Source: Bacteroidaceae bacterium (GTDB taxonomy: Bacteria; Bacteroidota; Bacteroidia; Bacteroidales; Bacteroidaceae). Taken from it: DNA of 64,000 nucleotides. The stretch spans positions 1-64,000 of the forward strand of contig JAGAYH010000054.1 in NCBI GenBank assembly GCA_017940565.1, written 5' to 3'. How positions within the stretch are numbered: the stretch's first letter is position 1; each line of letters begins with the position of its first letter. The notes below the pieces were generated by a model. It was not told the origin of the DNA, searched no databases, and was given only the letters and a program-made list of their open reading frames with translations. This document shows, piece by piece, positions 24,481 to 33,817 of this stretch. Made by a program: the position numbers and the translations under genes.

Positions 24481-26331
24481 TTACTCTATTGATAGATTGT
24501 ATGGATAGATTTCGTCTCCTTTCCTGTAAACTTTTGGAGCCGCCGTCACCACGAGCCACAGATGTTTTATTTCCATGTCTTTCGGTGCAGTATAGGCGAC
24601 AGTGCCGTTGATGCCTTCGCCTGTTGCTCCATAGATGGGAGTGCCGTCGGCTGTCACAGCAACAAAACCATACTTCCAGTTGGCAACGTCGCGGTTTTTC
24701 TCATTCACCTCGCCTTTGAAACTGACTGTTACGGTTTGTCCCGGCTGCGGTAGCGTCACTGTTTCTACATTGAACCCGTAGTTTCCCAACTCACGGCTTT
24801 TCACGTGCCAGCGGTTGGCGTATGGGGCGGCATCCTGCCGCACACGGGGCATGTCATAGGTGACCAGGCGGCGGTAACAGTCAAGTATTTCTTCGTTGAA
24901 TTGTTCTTGAGTTTGTCCGGTCACCCGCATATATACCTGTGCAGGGTCTTCACCGCGACGCACTTGGCGGTAAAGTTCAGCCAGCACGGTTCGGCTGTGT
25001 TTCCAACCCCAGTATTCCAAAACGTATGGCGAATGATAGATATTGTCGCGGTCGAACAGGCGCAGGTGGGTCCGGTTCATGAAGTCTTTCCAATGGTAAT
25101 TTTCGTCGGTCATCCACTGTGGGTTCACTTGCCATAGCATCCACTGTGATGTCATTTCGTGAAACCCTCCCAGATGGCCGCGTCCTCCCAGTCCGTCACA
25201 GCGCACTTGGCTCTGAAAAGAGTGACCAAGCTCATGGGCTATGCAATTGAGTTTGCGGTCTTGCAGACGGTTGGGGGCAACCCACAGGGCGCCTATCTGT
25301 CCGTCGTAGTCGCCTCCATAGGCTGTGCCTTCCAGGGAATAACGTATCATGACCATCATGCGGTAGTGCTCTGCTTTCGAACCGGGCCGGATGAACTGCA
25401 GTGTGTCGCGGTAGAAGGCATAGTAGTGTTCCAGACGGTTGATAAGGTTGTCCAGATCCACTTTCATGGGTTTGCCGTTGAGGTCGGGGGCTTGGCTCAG
25501 GTCCGGGCCGAAACCGCGTTCCCAAAACACGGCAAAGTTTTCCGATGTCTTCATGCGTCGGAACGACCATTGTGAAGTGTCGCTCTGCAGGTCCATCTTC
25601 CGTAAGTCGCGGGGAATATAGATTTCTTTCCCTTCGGGTGCAATGTAGCCCTTGACTTCGGTTGAGAGTATGATGACATCGTTGCGCGGACGGTCTTCGT
25701 CGGTAGTGGCCACGCGCTGTATCTTGTCCACCACATCGAGCCCATCGGTCACTTCGCCGAACACCGTGTACTGGCCGTCCAGGTGGGGCGTGCCGCCTTG
25801 CTTCATATAAACCTTCTGAATATCCTCAGGCATGGAAATGCCAGTACGCTCTTTTACGCGTGCGGCCATTTCTTTTATCTCGCTTTTGCTGAATCGCTTG
25901 CCCCAGACTATATAGAACTGTGAGCCGCTGCTCATGCGTTTGGGGTTCACGTCGTCGCCTTCGCGTGCGGCTGCCAGCACTCCGCGTTTATGGAATAACT
26001 GCGGAAAGCGTATCTCTGCCGGTAAGTCATATCCCGGTCCGCCTTCACCCAGATGGTCGCTCAGGTCTGCTCCCTTCGAATCGGGGTCGCCGCCCTGTAT
26101 CATGAAATCGCGGATGACACGGTGGAAGAGCAGGCTGTCGAAGAAGTGCTCTCGGCACAGGCGCACGAAGTTGTCGCGGTGCATGGGCGTTTCGTTATAA
26201 AGCGCCACAGTGATGTCTCCGTGCGTTGTGTGCAAGGTTACTTCCGTGCGCGGTGCTGACGCGGCCATAAGCCCTGTGGCAACGGCGCAAAGGATGCATA
26301 GCAATATGACAAGTCGTTTTATGATGCACAT
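24481..26331 (-). CDS. Cyclophilin-type peptidyl-prolyl isomerase fused to a DUF6055 putative zinc metallopeptidase
   Basis: A 616-residue exported protein. After a signal segment (about 1-25) a cyclophilin domain covers about 28-225, with VTLHTTHGDITVALY, FHRVIRDFMIQGGDP and SGSQFYIVWG. A lid-like insert (about 145-182, EIKEMAARVKERTG) is found in several Bacteroidetes cyclophilins. From about 255 a DUF6055-like region begins (FAVFWERGFGPDLSQAPD) and contains IAHELGHSFQSQ, an HExxH zinc-binding motif at 366-370, preceded by GTAYGGDYDGQIGALWV. The end (about 530-616) is a beta module. An isomerase joined to a metallopeptidase-like domain is unusual; it may fold and cut the same exported substrates, but that is inference. 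It leads the operon with the C45-type hydrolase and GH97. Confidence 0.82.
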   Translation of the reverse strand: MCIIKRLVILLCILCAVATGLMAASAPRTEVTLHTTHGDITVALYNETPMHRDNFVRLCREHFFDSLLFHRVIRDFMIQGGDPDSKGADLSDHLGEGGPGYDLPAEIRFPQLFHKRGVLAAAREGDDVNPKRMSSGSQFYIVWGKRFSKSEIKEMAARVKERTGISMPEDIQKVYMKQGGTPHLDGQYTVFGEVTDGLDVVDKIQRVATTDEDRPRNDVIILSTEVKGYIAPEGKEIYIPRDLRKMDLQSDTSQWSFRRMKTSENFAVFWERGFGPDLSQAPDLNGKPMKVDLDNLINRLEHYYAFYRDTLQFIRPGSKAEHYRMMVMIRYSLEGTAYGGDYDGQIGALWVAPNRLQDRKLNCIAHELGHSFQSQVRCDGLGGRGHLGGFHEMTSQWMLWQVNPQWMTDENYHWKDFMNRTHLRLFDRDNIYHSPYVLEYWGWKHSRTVLAELYRQVRRGEDPAQVYMRVTGQTQEQFNEEILDCYRRLVTYDMPRVRQDAAPYANRWHVKSRELGNYGFNVETVTLPQPGQTVTVSFKGEVNEKNRDVANWKYGFVAVTADGTPIYGATGEGINGTVAYTAPKDMEIKHLWLVVTAAPKVYRKGDEIYPYNLSIE

Positions 26332-26362
26332 ACCTAATATATATTAATGAAGTACGTGGCTG

Positions 26363-26370
26363 CAAAGGTA
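26363..26370 (-). promoter_or_regulatory. Probable -7 box of the cyclophilin-DUF6055 operon
   Basis: TACCTTTG on the minus strand, 31 bases from the start codon. The upstream TTG is not evident. Confidence 0.45.
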
Positions 26371-26433
26371 AGAAATAATTTGTAATTAACCCTAGCTGAG
26401 GCTGTATATTTCATGTGTGGGGCGATGTCATGT

Positions 26434-26496
26434 CTAACTCCGACTTCGTGAGGACGAAAACGGATATAGTCATTTCCAAATCGGATATAGTTTTTG
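26434..26496. repeat. 21-bp intergenic array E (three units)
   Basis: Units start at 26434 (CTAACTCCGACTTCGT), 26455 (CGAAAACGGATATAGT) and 26476 (CCAAATCGGATATAGT). The three show the three different half-site arrangements of the family in one array. It lies between divergent promoters. About 180 AT-rich bases with no gene separate it from the mraZ promoter. Confidence 0.85.
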
Positions 26497-26677
26497 AGAG
26501 GGCTTTTGCCGCAAACCCTAATCGAGTCCAGTATGACTGTGAGAAAATTGTAGTAACCTGGAGGGCAAATCTCTGATTTTCTAAAAACCTCCCCACTAAA
26601 AATTGAAATTTTTTATATCAGTAAATCAGGTATTTATAATAAAAATGTAATTTAGTTGAAAATTTTTTTGATATTTG

Positions 26678-26702
26678 TGTGGAGAATTGTGGGGAATTGT
26701 GT
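26678..26702 (+). promoter_or_regulatory. Candidate MraZ operator (tandem 10-bp boxes)
   Basis: TGTGGAGAAT (26678-26687), TGTGGGGAAT (26688-26697) and a partial third box TGTGT (26698-26702) repeat with a 10-base period and abut the -7 box. MraZ of E. coli binds TGGGN boxes about ten bases apart upstream of its own gene, so these are the likely autoregulatory sites. Confidence 0.65.
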
Positions 26703-26709
26703 AACTTTG
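26702..26709 (+). promoter_or_regulatory. -7 box of the mraZ / dcw promoter
   Basis: TAACTTTG fits TAnnTTTG, 27 bases before the mraZ start codon. The nearest TTTG (26674-26677) is 24 bases upstream, wider than usual, and the MraZ boxes fill the space between. Confidence 0.5.
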
Positions 26710-26736
26710 AAATCCGAAACAAAGCGAGTTGAGTTT

Positions 26737-27174
26737 ATGCGATTCATAGGAACCGTTGACGCCAAAGTAGATCAAAAAGGGCGGGTGTTCGTGCCGGCCC
26801 TGTTCCGCCGTTCCCTCAGGGGTGACGGAGCGGAGCGTCTCATCATGCGTAAGGATATCTTCGAGAATTGCCTCGTGATATACCCTGAAAGTGTGTGGAA
26901 CGAACGTCTTAACGAGTTGCACGCGCGCCTGAGCGTGTGGAATCGCGATCAACAACGCATGTTCCGCCAATTTGTGGCCGATGTGGAGTGGCTTGTTCTT
27001 GATAGCAACGGGCGCATACTGCTTCCCAAGCGATACTTGCGCATGGCGGGTATAGAGCAGGACGTTACCTTCATCGGTATGGACAGCACCATAGAGATTT
27101 GGGCCAAAGGCGCCAACGAGTCTGACAACGCTACACCAGAACTGGGCGAAGCCCTGCAAAACCTGATGGAATGA
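26737..27174 (+). CDS. mraZ: Transcriptional regulator MraZ
   Basis: A 145-residue MraZ, the DNA-binding regulator that opens the division and cell wall cluster. Two SpoVT/AbrB-like halves are visible: RFIGTVDAKVDQKGRVFVPALFRRSL at the start and LDSNGRILLPKRYLRMAGIEQDVTFIGM later. I start at ATG 26737 (MRFIGTVDAK); the open frame continues upstream without a family match. Its stop overlaps the rsmH start by four bases (ATGA), so the two are translationally coupled. Tandem TGTGGGGAAT-type boxes in the promoter indicate self-regulation. Confidence 0.93.
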   Translation: MRFIGTVDAKVDQKGRVFVPALFRRSLRGDGAERLIMRKDIFENCLVIYPESVWNERLNELHARLSVWNRDQQRMFRQFVADVEWLVLDSNGRILLPKRYLRMAGIEQDVTFIGMDSTIEIWAKGANESDNATPELGEALQNLME

Positions 27175-28109
27175 AGACGGAGGCCGGTTGCTATCACGTG
27201 CCGGTGATGCTCCGGCAAACCCTGGAGGCTCTCAATGTCAAGCCCGATGGGATATATGTGGACGTGACCTTCGGTGGCGGAGGACACAGCCGGGCCATTC
27301 TGGAATGCCTTGGACCGCAAGGACGACTTTTCGCTTTCGACCAAGACGCCGATGCTGCAGCCAACGTGCCGCAGGACGAGCCGCGCATAACTTTCGTGAT
27401 GAGTAATTTCCGCTATCTGAAACAATGGCTCCGCTACTATGATGTGGACCGCGTTGATGGCGTACTGGCCGACCTGGGTGTCTCGAGTCATCATTTTGAT
27501 GAGGCAGAACGGGGCTTCTCATTTCGTGAAGACGGTCCGTTGGATATGCGAATGAACCGCAAAGCACGCCTGACAGCTGCAGACGTGGTCAATCAATATG
27601 AGGCCGAACAACTGGCCAACGTGTTCTATTACTACGGTGAGCTACGCCAGGCCCGCAGCTTGGCGGCAGTTGTGGCGAAACGGAGGGAACAGCAACCGCT
27701 GACCACCGTGGGTGAACTGATGGAAACAGTATCGCCTGTATTGGGACATCAGCGCGAAAAGAAAGACCTGGCAAAAGTGTTTCAGGCCCTGCGCATCGAA
27801 GTGAACCAGGAGATGACAGCCCTTCGCGACATGCTTGAGAGTGTACCGCAAGTGTTGTGTCCCGGAGGCAGACTGGTTGTTCTGACATATCATTCGTTGG
27901 AAGACCGGTTAGTGAAAAATGTGATGCGCGCCGGCAATACCGAGGGACATGTGAAAACAGATTTCTACGGAAACCGTCTTAGTCCCCTGAAGGCTTTGGG
28001 CAAGCCGCTGCAACCCTCAGCCCAGGAACAAGGCGACAATCCCCGTAGCCGCAGTGCCAAACTCCGTGTAGCAGAACGTGTGTCAGACAGCGGGGCAAAG
28101 AATGGATAG
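27171..28109 (+). CDS. rsmH: 16S rRNA (cytosine-1402-N4)-methyltransferase
   Basis: A 312-residue RsmH (MraW), the SAM-dependent enzyme that methylates N4 of C1402 in 16S rRNA. The start YHVPVMLRQTLEALN, the SAM-binding DVTFGGGGHSRAIL, GVLADLGVSSHHFDEAERGFSF and the C-terminal VLTYHSLEDRLVKN are all family landmarks. Length is normal. It overlaps mraZ by four bases and is followed 15 bases later by ftsL, the standard dcw order. Confidence 0.95.
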   Translation: MKTEAGCYHVPVMLRQTLEALNVKPDGIYVDVTFGGGGHSRAILECLGPQGRLFAFDQDADAAANVPQDEPRITFVMSNFRYLKQWLRYYDVDRVDGVLADLGVSSHHFDEAERGFSFREDGPLDMRMNRKARLTAADVVNQYEAEQLANVFYYYGELRQARSLAAVVAKRREQQPLTTVGELMETVSPVLGHQREKKDLAKVFQALRIEVNQEMTALRDMLESVPQVLCPGGRLVVLTYHSLEDRLVKNVMRAGNTEGHVKTDFYGNRLSPLKALGKPLQPSAQEQGDNPRSRSAKLRVAERVSDSGAKNG

Positions 28110-28124
28110 TGACAGAGGAACGAT

Positions 28125-28646
28125 ATGTCAAAATCGGAAAAGAAATACGAAGATTTGGAAGCGTTGGTTGAAGTAGCCGCCGCCGAACCTGCTGATGACG
28201 TTGTGGTGGAAAGCGAACCTGTGGAAGAACATGCCGACGAGGCTGACGCAGACAATAATCGCACCAATGCGCAGAAAGCTATCGAGGCGTTGCGTGATGA
28301 TGACGAAGAAGGCAGTGGCGTCACGCTGAAAGCCGTACTCGGAGGTGATATTTTCAGTGTATCGTGGCTTCGGCGCAATTTGCCGTTTTTCATTCTTATC
28401 ATGATTATGCTTGTGCTATACATAACCAACCGTTACTCGGCGCAAAAGGAAATGATCCGGATTGATAATCTCAAAAAAGAATTGTCCGACGCCCGCAATC
28501 GCGCGACCAGCCGCTCTTCGCAACTGCTCCAACTTAGTCGTGAGAGCAAGGTGGCGGAATTTCTTAAGCATACACCTGACAGTGCCTTGAATGTAGCCTC
28601 GCAGCCTCCTTACACAATCGTAAACGACCTTCCAGAAGACGAATAA
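28125..28646 (+). CDS. ftsL: Cell division protein FtsL-like
   Basis: A 173-residue single-pass membrane protein. A long acidic cytoplasmic N-terminus (about 1-75) precedes one transmembrane helix (about 86-103, LPFFILIMIMLVLYITNRY) and then a short coiled-coil-like segment (MIRIDNLKKELSDARNRA). FtsL acts with FtsB and FtsQ to activate the FtsWI synthase at the septum. Sequence identity across FtsL proteins is low, so topology and position between rsmH and ftsI carry the call. Its stop codon overlaps the ftsI start by one base (TAATG). Confidence 0.88.
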   Translation: MSKSEKKYEDLEALVEVAAAEPADDVVVESEPVEEHADEADADNNRTNAQKAIEALRDDDEEGSGVTLKAVLGGDIFSVSWLRRNLPFFILIMIMLVLYITNRYSAQKEMIRIDNLKKELSDARNRATSRSSQLLQLSRESKVAEFLKHTPDSALNVASQPPYTIVNDLPEDE

Positions 28647-30958
28647 TGAAATACTTCGCTAACAAACAAATCATCAGCCATTATCACGTCATCGCGTTCG
28701 TGTTTGCATTGCTTGGTTTGGCCATTGTGGGCAAGACGGCTTACACCATGTTCTTCAAGCGGGCATACTGGGGGGAGATGGCCAATCGGTTTGTTAAGGA
28801 TTCCGTGACGGTAAAGCCCATGCGCGGCAATATCTATTCGGCCGATGGACAGTTGCTCGCCACGTCATTGCCTGAATACATCATTTATCTAGACTATATT
28901 GTATCGGAAAAGGACTCAGTACGAAGAGAAAAGTGGCAACATGAGCGTGATTCGCTGCGTGAAGTGAAACTTGACAGTATTTGTGAAGGCTTACACCGCA
29001 TCTTGCCCGACAAGTCGGTTAGTTGGTATAAGGAACGGATTCGTGAAGGGGCGAAGCGCAAGACCCATTACTGGAAAATCTATCCCAAGCGAATCTCATT
29101 TATAGACTACAAGGAGATAAAGAAATTACCGTTCTTCAATCTTGGTCCTAACAAGAGCGGATTCCAATGTGAAGAGTTCCATGAAGTGAAAAAGCCTTTT
29201 GGTTCGTTGGCTGCGCGCACCATAGGCGAAATTGACGGGCAGTCCGACACAGCCCGCTACGGCCTGCAGTATGCATATGACAGTCTGTTGCGTGGAACGC
29301 CAGGTATTGTCCACCGTCAGCGTGTCCACAACCGCTATCTGCCCATTGTTGACGTTCCGCCAGTGAATGGTGCCGATATAAAGACAACCATTGACGTGAA
29401 ATGGCAGGATTTTTGCGAAAAGGCCATTGTTGACAAATTGAAAGAAATAGGCGGCAGTGTGGGGGTGGTTATTCTGATGGAAGTGAAAACGGGTGACGTG
29501 AAAGCCATAGTAAACATGACACGTCTGCCTGACGGCGAATATTACGAGGTAAAGAACAATGCCCTTACCAACCTCATGGAGCCCGGTTCGGTGTTCAAGC
29601 CCATGTCGTTCATGGTGGCATTCGAGGACCGTAAAATTTCAATAGACCAGACCATCGACGTTGGCAACGGTGTCAGACAGATGTACGGTCGCAAAATGAA
29701 AGACCATAACTGGCGCAGAGGCAATGGTTACGGTGTCATCACTGTTTCGGAATGTCTGGAGAAGTCCTCAAACGTTGGTGTGAGCGTGCTCATTGATAAA
29801 AACTACCACGAACATCCCGAACAGTTTGTCAACGGACTATATAAAATAGGTGTAGCCGAAGATTTGAAACTTGACATACCGGGCTATTCCCGTCCGAACA
29901 TACGCAGGCCAAAAGCCGACGGTAGCAACTGGTCGAAAACGGCCTTGGCATGGATGAGCATCGGTTACGAAACCCAGATGTCGCCCATGAGTGTGCTCAA
30001 TTTCTATAACGGTGTGGCTAACAATGGCAAGATGATGCGTCCGCGTTTTGTTACCGAGGCCTTGCGCGACGGTGAGGTCATCGAAACGTTCCCGCCGAAG
30101 GTTGTGCGCGAAAAGATGTGTTCCGATTATGCGCTGAAGAACATACAGACGTGTCTGCGGCGCGTGGTCAGCCGCGGCTTGGGCAATCGTGCCGGTTCGC
30201 CAAACTTCAGTGTGTCTGGTAAAACCGGAACAGCCCAGGTATGGGGCAAAGGTGGTTTTACATCCAGCTATCTTATCTCGTTCGCTGGCTACTTTCCTTC
30301 CGAAGCGCCTAAATACAGTTGCATCGTCTGCATAGAAAAACATGGTCTGCCAGCATCCGGCGGCCTCCACTGCGGTCCTGTGTTCCGCCAGGTGGCTGAA
30401 ATGGTCATGTCCACCACTGCTGAGCCGTCGCTGGAAGCAGCTAAGGATACCGTCCATTCGCTCGTGCCGCTCGTGGACTATGGCAATTTGGTGTATGCCA
30501 ATCGTGTGCTCAACGATATCAACGTCACTTCAGACACTGACTGGACACCTCAGGACGCAGCTCACTCTGTGTGGGGACGGGCCGAGAGTTCAAACAGACG
30601 TGTAAAGCTGTTCCGCACACCGCTGCCTACTGACAAAGTGCCTGACGTGAAAGGCATGGGCGCCCGCGACGCTATTTACTTGCTGGAGAAACTTGGCATG
30701 CACGTCAAGCTGCAAGGCTTCGGCAAGGTGGTGTCCCAGAGTGTCGCCGCCGGCCACCAGATTAAGAGAGGTAGTCCAATCGTGCTGCAACTGCGCATGC
30801 AGGGAGCGCGGATGGAAGATTTCGTGGAAGAGACGGATGAAACGCCAGATTCCACGGCAGTAAAACCGGACAGCACCTCAGCCAAAGCTAATGCACCGGC
30901 TGTTGCAGGGGTCGCCGCCAAATCCGTGGAGCAGGAAAAGAAACCGGCGGCAAACTAA
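28646..30958 (+). CDS. ftsI: Penicillin-binding protein 3 (FtsI) with C-terminal PASTA domain
   Basis: A 770-residue septal transpeptidase, anchored by one helix near residues 14-36. A PBP dimerisation region follows, then the transpeptidase domain with Ser315 in EPGSVFKPMSF (SxxK), KSSNVG (SxN, near 374) and SGKTGTAQ (KTG, near 525). One PASTA domain lies at about 663-717 (VPDVKGMGARDAIYLLEKLG), and an acidic, proline- and alanine-rich tail ends the protein. It cross-links septal peptidoglycan with FtsW. Array F of the 21-bp family overlaps its stop codon. Confidence 0.95.
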   Translation: MKYFANKQIISHYHVIAFVFALLGLAIVGKTAYTMFFKRAYWGEMANRFVKDSVTVKPMRGNIYSADGQLLATSLPEYIIYLDYIVSEKDSVRREKWQHERDSLREVKLDSICEGLHRILPDKSVSWYKERIREGAKRKTHYWKIYPKRISFIDYKEIKKLPFFNLGPNKSGFQCEEFHEVKKPFGSLAARTIGEIDGQSDTARYGLQYAYDSLLRGTPGIVHRQRVHNRYLPIVDVPPVNGADIKTTIDVKWQDFCEKAIVDKLKEIGGSVGVVILMEVKTGDVKAIVNMTRLPDGEYYEVKNNALTNLMEPGSVFKPMSFMVAFEDRKISIDQTIDVGNGVRQMYGRKMKDHNWRRGNGYGVITVSECLEKSSNVGVSVLIDKNYHEHPEQFVNGLYKIGVAEDLKLDIPGYSRPNIRRPKADGSNWSKTALAWMSIGYETQMSPMSVLNFYNGVANNGKMMRPRFVTEALRDGEVIETFPPKVVREKMCSDYALKNIQTCLRRVVSRGLGNRAGSPNFSVSGKTGTAQVWGKGGFTSSYLISFAGYFPSEAPKYSCIVCIEKHGLPASGGLHCGPVFRQVAEMVMSTTAEPSLEAAKDTVHSLVPLVDYGNLVYANRVLNDINVTSDTDWTPQDAAHSVWGRAESSNRRVKLFRTPLPTDKVPDVKGMGARDAIYLLEKLGMHVKLQGFGKVVSQSVAAGHQIKRGSPIVLQLRMQGARMEDFVEETDETPDSTAVKPDSTSAKANAPAVAGVAAKSVEQEKKPAAN

Positions 30959-31015
30959 AATGGAGTTACTAAAAACGAAAACGGATATAGTCTGGTCTAT
31001 ATCGGATATAGTTCC
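30953..31015. repeat. 21-bp intergenic array F (three units) between ftsI and murE
   Basis: Units start at 30953 (CTAAAATGGAGTTACT, degenerate, including the ftsI stop codon), 30974 (AACGAAAACGGATATAGT) and 30995 (CTATATCGGATATAGT). It fills most of the 98-base gap inside the dcw cluster. An AT-rich stretch follows before murE. Confidence 0.75.
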
Positions 31016-31056
31016 AGCGAAACAAAGCATATATATATAATTAAGGTATAAAAGAA

Positions 31057-32526
31057 ATGACAGGCATGGATCTGCAAACGCTGTTAAGAAACATTGAAGT
31101 GAAGAAAACGCTTGGTGCCGCCGATATCAACGTCACCGGTATCAACATCGACTCTCGTCTGGTCAAGTCAGGCGACCTGTTTGTGGCCGTGCGTGGCACG
31201 CAAGCCGACGGACACCAGTTCATACCGAATGCTATGGAGTCCGGAGCCAAAGTCATAGTCTGTGAAACGCTGCCGGACGTCTTGCCCGACAATGTCACGT
31301 TCGTTCAGGTGGGCAACACCGAGGACGCTGTCGGCAAAATAGCCACCGCCTTCTATGGTAACCCCACGGAGCGGCTGAAATTGGTGGGCGTGACGGGAAC
31401 AAACGGCAAAACGACCATTGCCACCCTTCTCTACGAAATGTTCACGGCCATGGGCTTCAAGTGTGGCCTTTGTTCCACCGTGTGCAACTATATCGGTGAA
31501 ACGGCTTACCCCACCGAGCACACCACACCCGACCCCATAACCCTCAACCGCCTTTTGGGACAGATGGCAGACGAAGGTTGCCAGTACGCTTTCATGGAGT
31601 GCAGCTCGCATGCCATACATCAGAAGCGCATCGGTGGACTGCGCTTTGCGGGAGGCATATTTACAAACCTTACCCGCGACCACATGGACTACCACAAGAC
31701 GTTTGAAAACTACCGTGACGCTAAAAAGGCCTTTTTTGACACACTCGGAGCCGATGCTTTCGCCATTACAAACCTCGACGACAAGAATGGCATGGTAATG
31801 GTGCAGAATACGAAAGCCCAGGTGAAGACCTACTCGCAAATGCGTGTGGCCGATTTCCACGCCAAAATACTTGAAATGTCGTTTGAAGGTATGTTGCTCG
31901 ACGTAAACGGCACTGAAGTGCACGTGCGCCAGGTGGGAAAATTCAATGTATCCAATCTGTTGGCAATATATGGCGCCGCCGTCATGCTGGGTCGCGAACC
32001 ATTGGACGTGCTTACCGTCATGAGCAACCTGAAATCGGTGTCCGGACGCTTTGAGACACTCCATTCGCCCAAAGGATACACTGCCATTGTCGATTACGCT
32101 CACACGCCCGATGCATTGGTCAATGTGCTCAATGCCATTCACGAGGTGCTCTGTCGCAAGGGCGAAATCATCACGGTTTGCGGTGCCGGCGGCAATCGTG
32201 ATAAGGGAAAACGCCCGCAAATGGCCTATGAAGCCGCCCGTTTGAGCGACAAAGTAGTTATCACAAGTGACAATCCGCGTTTTGAAGAGCCCCAAGACAT
32301 CGTCAACGACATGCTTGCCGGTGTGAAGGACGACCAGAAAGAACGTGTGCTTGCTGTTGTTGACCGCAAGGAGGCCATTCGCACGGCTTGCATGCTGGCC
32401 AAGAAGGGTGATGTCATTCTTGTGGCTGGCAAAGGACACGAAAACTATCAGGACGTGAAAGGTGTGAAACACCATTTCGACGATAAAGAAGTGCTGGCCG
32501 ACATTTTCAAAAGCCAAAGCGAATAA
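31057..32526 (+). CDS. murE: UDP-MurNAc-tripeptide ligase MurE
   Basis: A 489-residue Mur ligase that adds the third residue of the peptidoglycan stem peptide in the cytoplasm. The ATP loop is [27 protein letters not shown] follows, and DNPRFEEP near residue 404 is the signature of enzymes using meso-diaminopimelate. So a DAP-type wall is predicted. ATG 31057 is used; ATG 31066 (MDLQTLLRN) is an alternative and is closer to typical MurE starts. It follows ftsI after 98 bases that hold a 21-bp array. Confidence 0.95.
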   Translation: MTGMDLQTLLRNIEVKKTLGAADINVTGINIDSRLVKSGDLFVAVRGTQADGHQFIPNAMESGAKVIVCETLPDVLPDNVTFVQVGNTEDAVGKIATAFYGNPTERLKLVGVTGTNGKTTIATLLYEMFTAMGFKCGLCSTVCNYIGETAYPTEHTTPDPITLNRLLGQMADEGCQYAFMECSSHAIHQKRIGGLRFAGGIFTNLTRDHMDYHKTFENYRDAKKAFFDTLGADAFAITNLDDKNGMVMVQNTKAQVKTYSQMRVADFHAKILEMSFEGMLLDVNGTEVHVRQVGKFNVSNLLAIYGAAVMLGREPLDVLTVMSNLKSVSGRFETLHSPKGYTAIVDYAHTPDALVNVLNAIHEVLCRKGEIITVCGAGGNRDKGKRPQMAYEAARLSDKVVITSDNPRFEEPQDIVNDMLAGVKDDQKERVLAVVDRKEAIRTACMLAKKGDVILVAGKGHENYQDVKGVKHHFDDKEVLADIFKSQSE

Positions 32527-32545
32527 CGACTAATTCTTTCTCGAT

Positions 32546-33817
32546 ATGCTGTACTATTTCTTCCGTTTTCTTGACCAATTCGGCATTCCCGGCTCGGGCA
32601 TGTGGAACTACATCTCGTTCCGCTCCCTGCTGGCCTTGATTTTCGCCCTTGCCATATCGGCATGGTTCGGCGGTCACTTCATCAGGTTCATGAAGCGCCG
32701 CAACATCACCGAGACGCAGCGTGATCCGAAGATTGATCCTTACGGCGTGAACAAACTCGGCGTGCCTTCCATGGGTGGCATCATCATCATCGTTTCCATG
32801 CTTGTGCCCATATTACTGTTTGGCCGCTTGCGCAACATCTATCTCATCCTGATGATTGTCACAACCGTCTGGCTGGGCATTTTGGGCTTTGCCGACGACT
32901 ATATCAAAAATTTCAAGAAACGCAAGGACGGGCTCAATGCCAAGGTAAAGCTTGTCGGGCAGCTGGGTTTGGGACTTATCGTGGGGCTGACGCTCTTTCT
33001 GAGCCCCGATGCCGTCATCAGGGAGAATGTAGAGATACAGCACAACAACCAAGTAACTCAGGTGGTCCACAAATCCGATCCGGTAAAGTCTACCAAGACC
33101 ACCATTCCCTTCTTCAAGGCCAACAACCTGGATTATGCCGAGATTATGGCTTTTTGCGGCAAGTACAAAAATGCTGCCGGATGGATTCTTTTCGTACTTA
33201 TCACAGTGCTTGTGGTAATGTCGGTCTCCAATGGTGCCAATCTTAACGACGGCATGGACGGTATGGCGGCGGGCAATTCGGCTATCATAGGCTTGGCACT
33301 GCTTGTCCTGTGCTATGTGTCGAGCCATATCGAGTTTGCAGGCTATTTGAACATTATGTACATCCCCGGAACGCAGGAACTTGTGGTCTTCTGCAGCGCT
33401 TTCGTTGGTGCACTTATAGGTTTCCTGTGGTACAACGCCTATCCTGCGCAGATATTCATGGGTGACACAGGCAGTCTCACCATCGGAGGCATCATCGGCG
33501 TGCTGGCGGTGATCATACACAAGGAACTGCTTCTTCCGCTACTCTGCGGCATCTTCTTCGTGGAGAGCCTTAGCGTCATCCTGCAGGTGGAATACTTTAA
33601 GATCGGTAAAAAACGTGGTGTGAAGCAGCGTGTGTTCAAGCGCACGCCCATTCATGACAATTTCCGTGTGCTTCCCTCGCAACTCGACCCCGAATGCAAG
33701 TACGTGTTCCGCAACTGGCCGCGTGGATGCTGGCACGAGTCGAAGGTGACCACGCGCTTCTGGATTGTCACCATCATTTTGGCCGCTGCCACCATCATAA
33801 CGTTGAAGATAAGATAA
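32546..33817 (+). CDS. mraY: Phospho-MurNAc-pentapeptide transferase MraY
   Basis: A 423-residue polytopic membrane enzyme that makes lipid I from UDP-MurNAc-pentapeptide and undecaprenyl phosphate. Landmarks: KLGVPSMGGIIII, GFADDYIKNFKKRKDGL (catalytic Asp pair), NLNDGMDGMAAG, FMGDTGSLTIGG and the RTPIHDNF loop. A hydrophilic insert at about 152-212 (VEIQHNNQVTQVVHKSD ... IMAFCGKYK) makes it longer than E. coli MraY (360 residues), as is usual in Bacteroidetes. It starts 19 bases after murE. Array G follows directly. Confidence 0.95.
   Translation: MLYYFFRFLDQFGIPGSGMWNYISFRSLLALIFALAISAWFGGHFIRFMKRRNITETQRDPKIDPYGVNKLGVPSMGGIIIIVSMLVPILLFGRLRNIYLILMIVTTVWLGILGFADDYIKNFKKRKDGLNAKVKLVGQLGLGLIVGLTLFLSPDAVIRENVEIQHNNQVTQVVHKSDPVKSTKTTIPFFKANNLDYAEIMAFCGKYKNAAGWILFVLITVLVVMSVSNGANLNDGMDGMAAGNSAIIGLALLVLCYVSSHIEFAGYLNIMYIPGTQELVVFCSAFVGALIGFLWYNAYPAQIFMGDTGSLTIGGIIGVLAVIIHKELLLPLLCGIFFVESLSVILQVEYFKIGKKRGVKQRVFKRTPIHDNFRVLPSQLDPECKYVFRNWPRGCWHESKVTTRFWIVTIILAAATIITLKIR

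Noticed and set aside
24467..24559. Extended N-terminus of the C45-type hydrolase
   Set aside because: It overlaps the end of the upstream gene and would bury the signal peptide inside the protein.
31168..32517. A 449-codon open frame antisense to murE
   Set aside because: murE on the other strand is unmistakable; the antisense frame is an effect of base composition.
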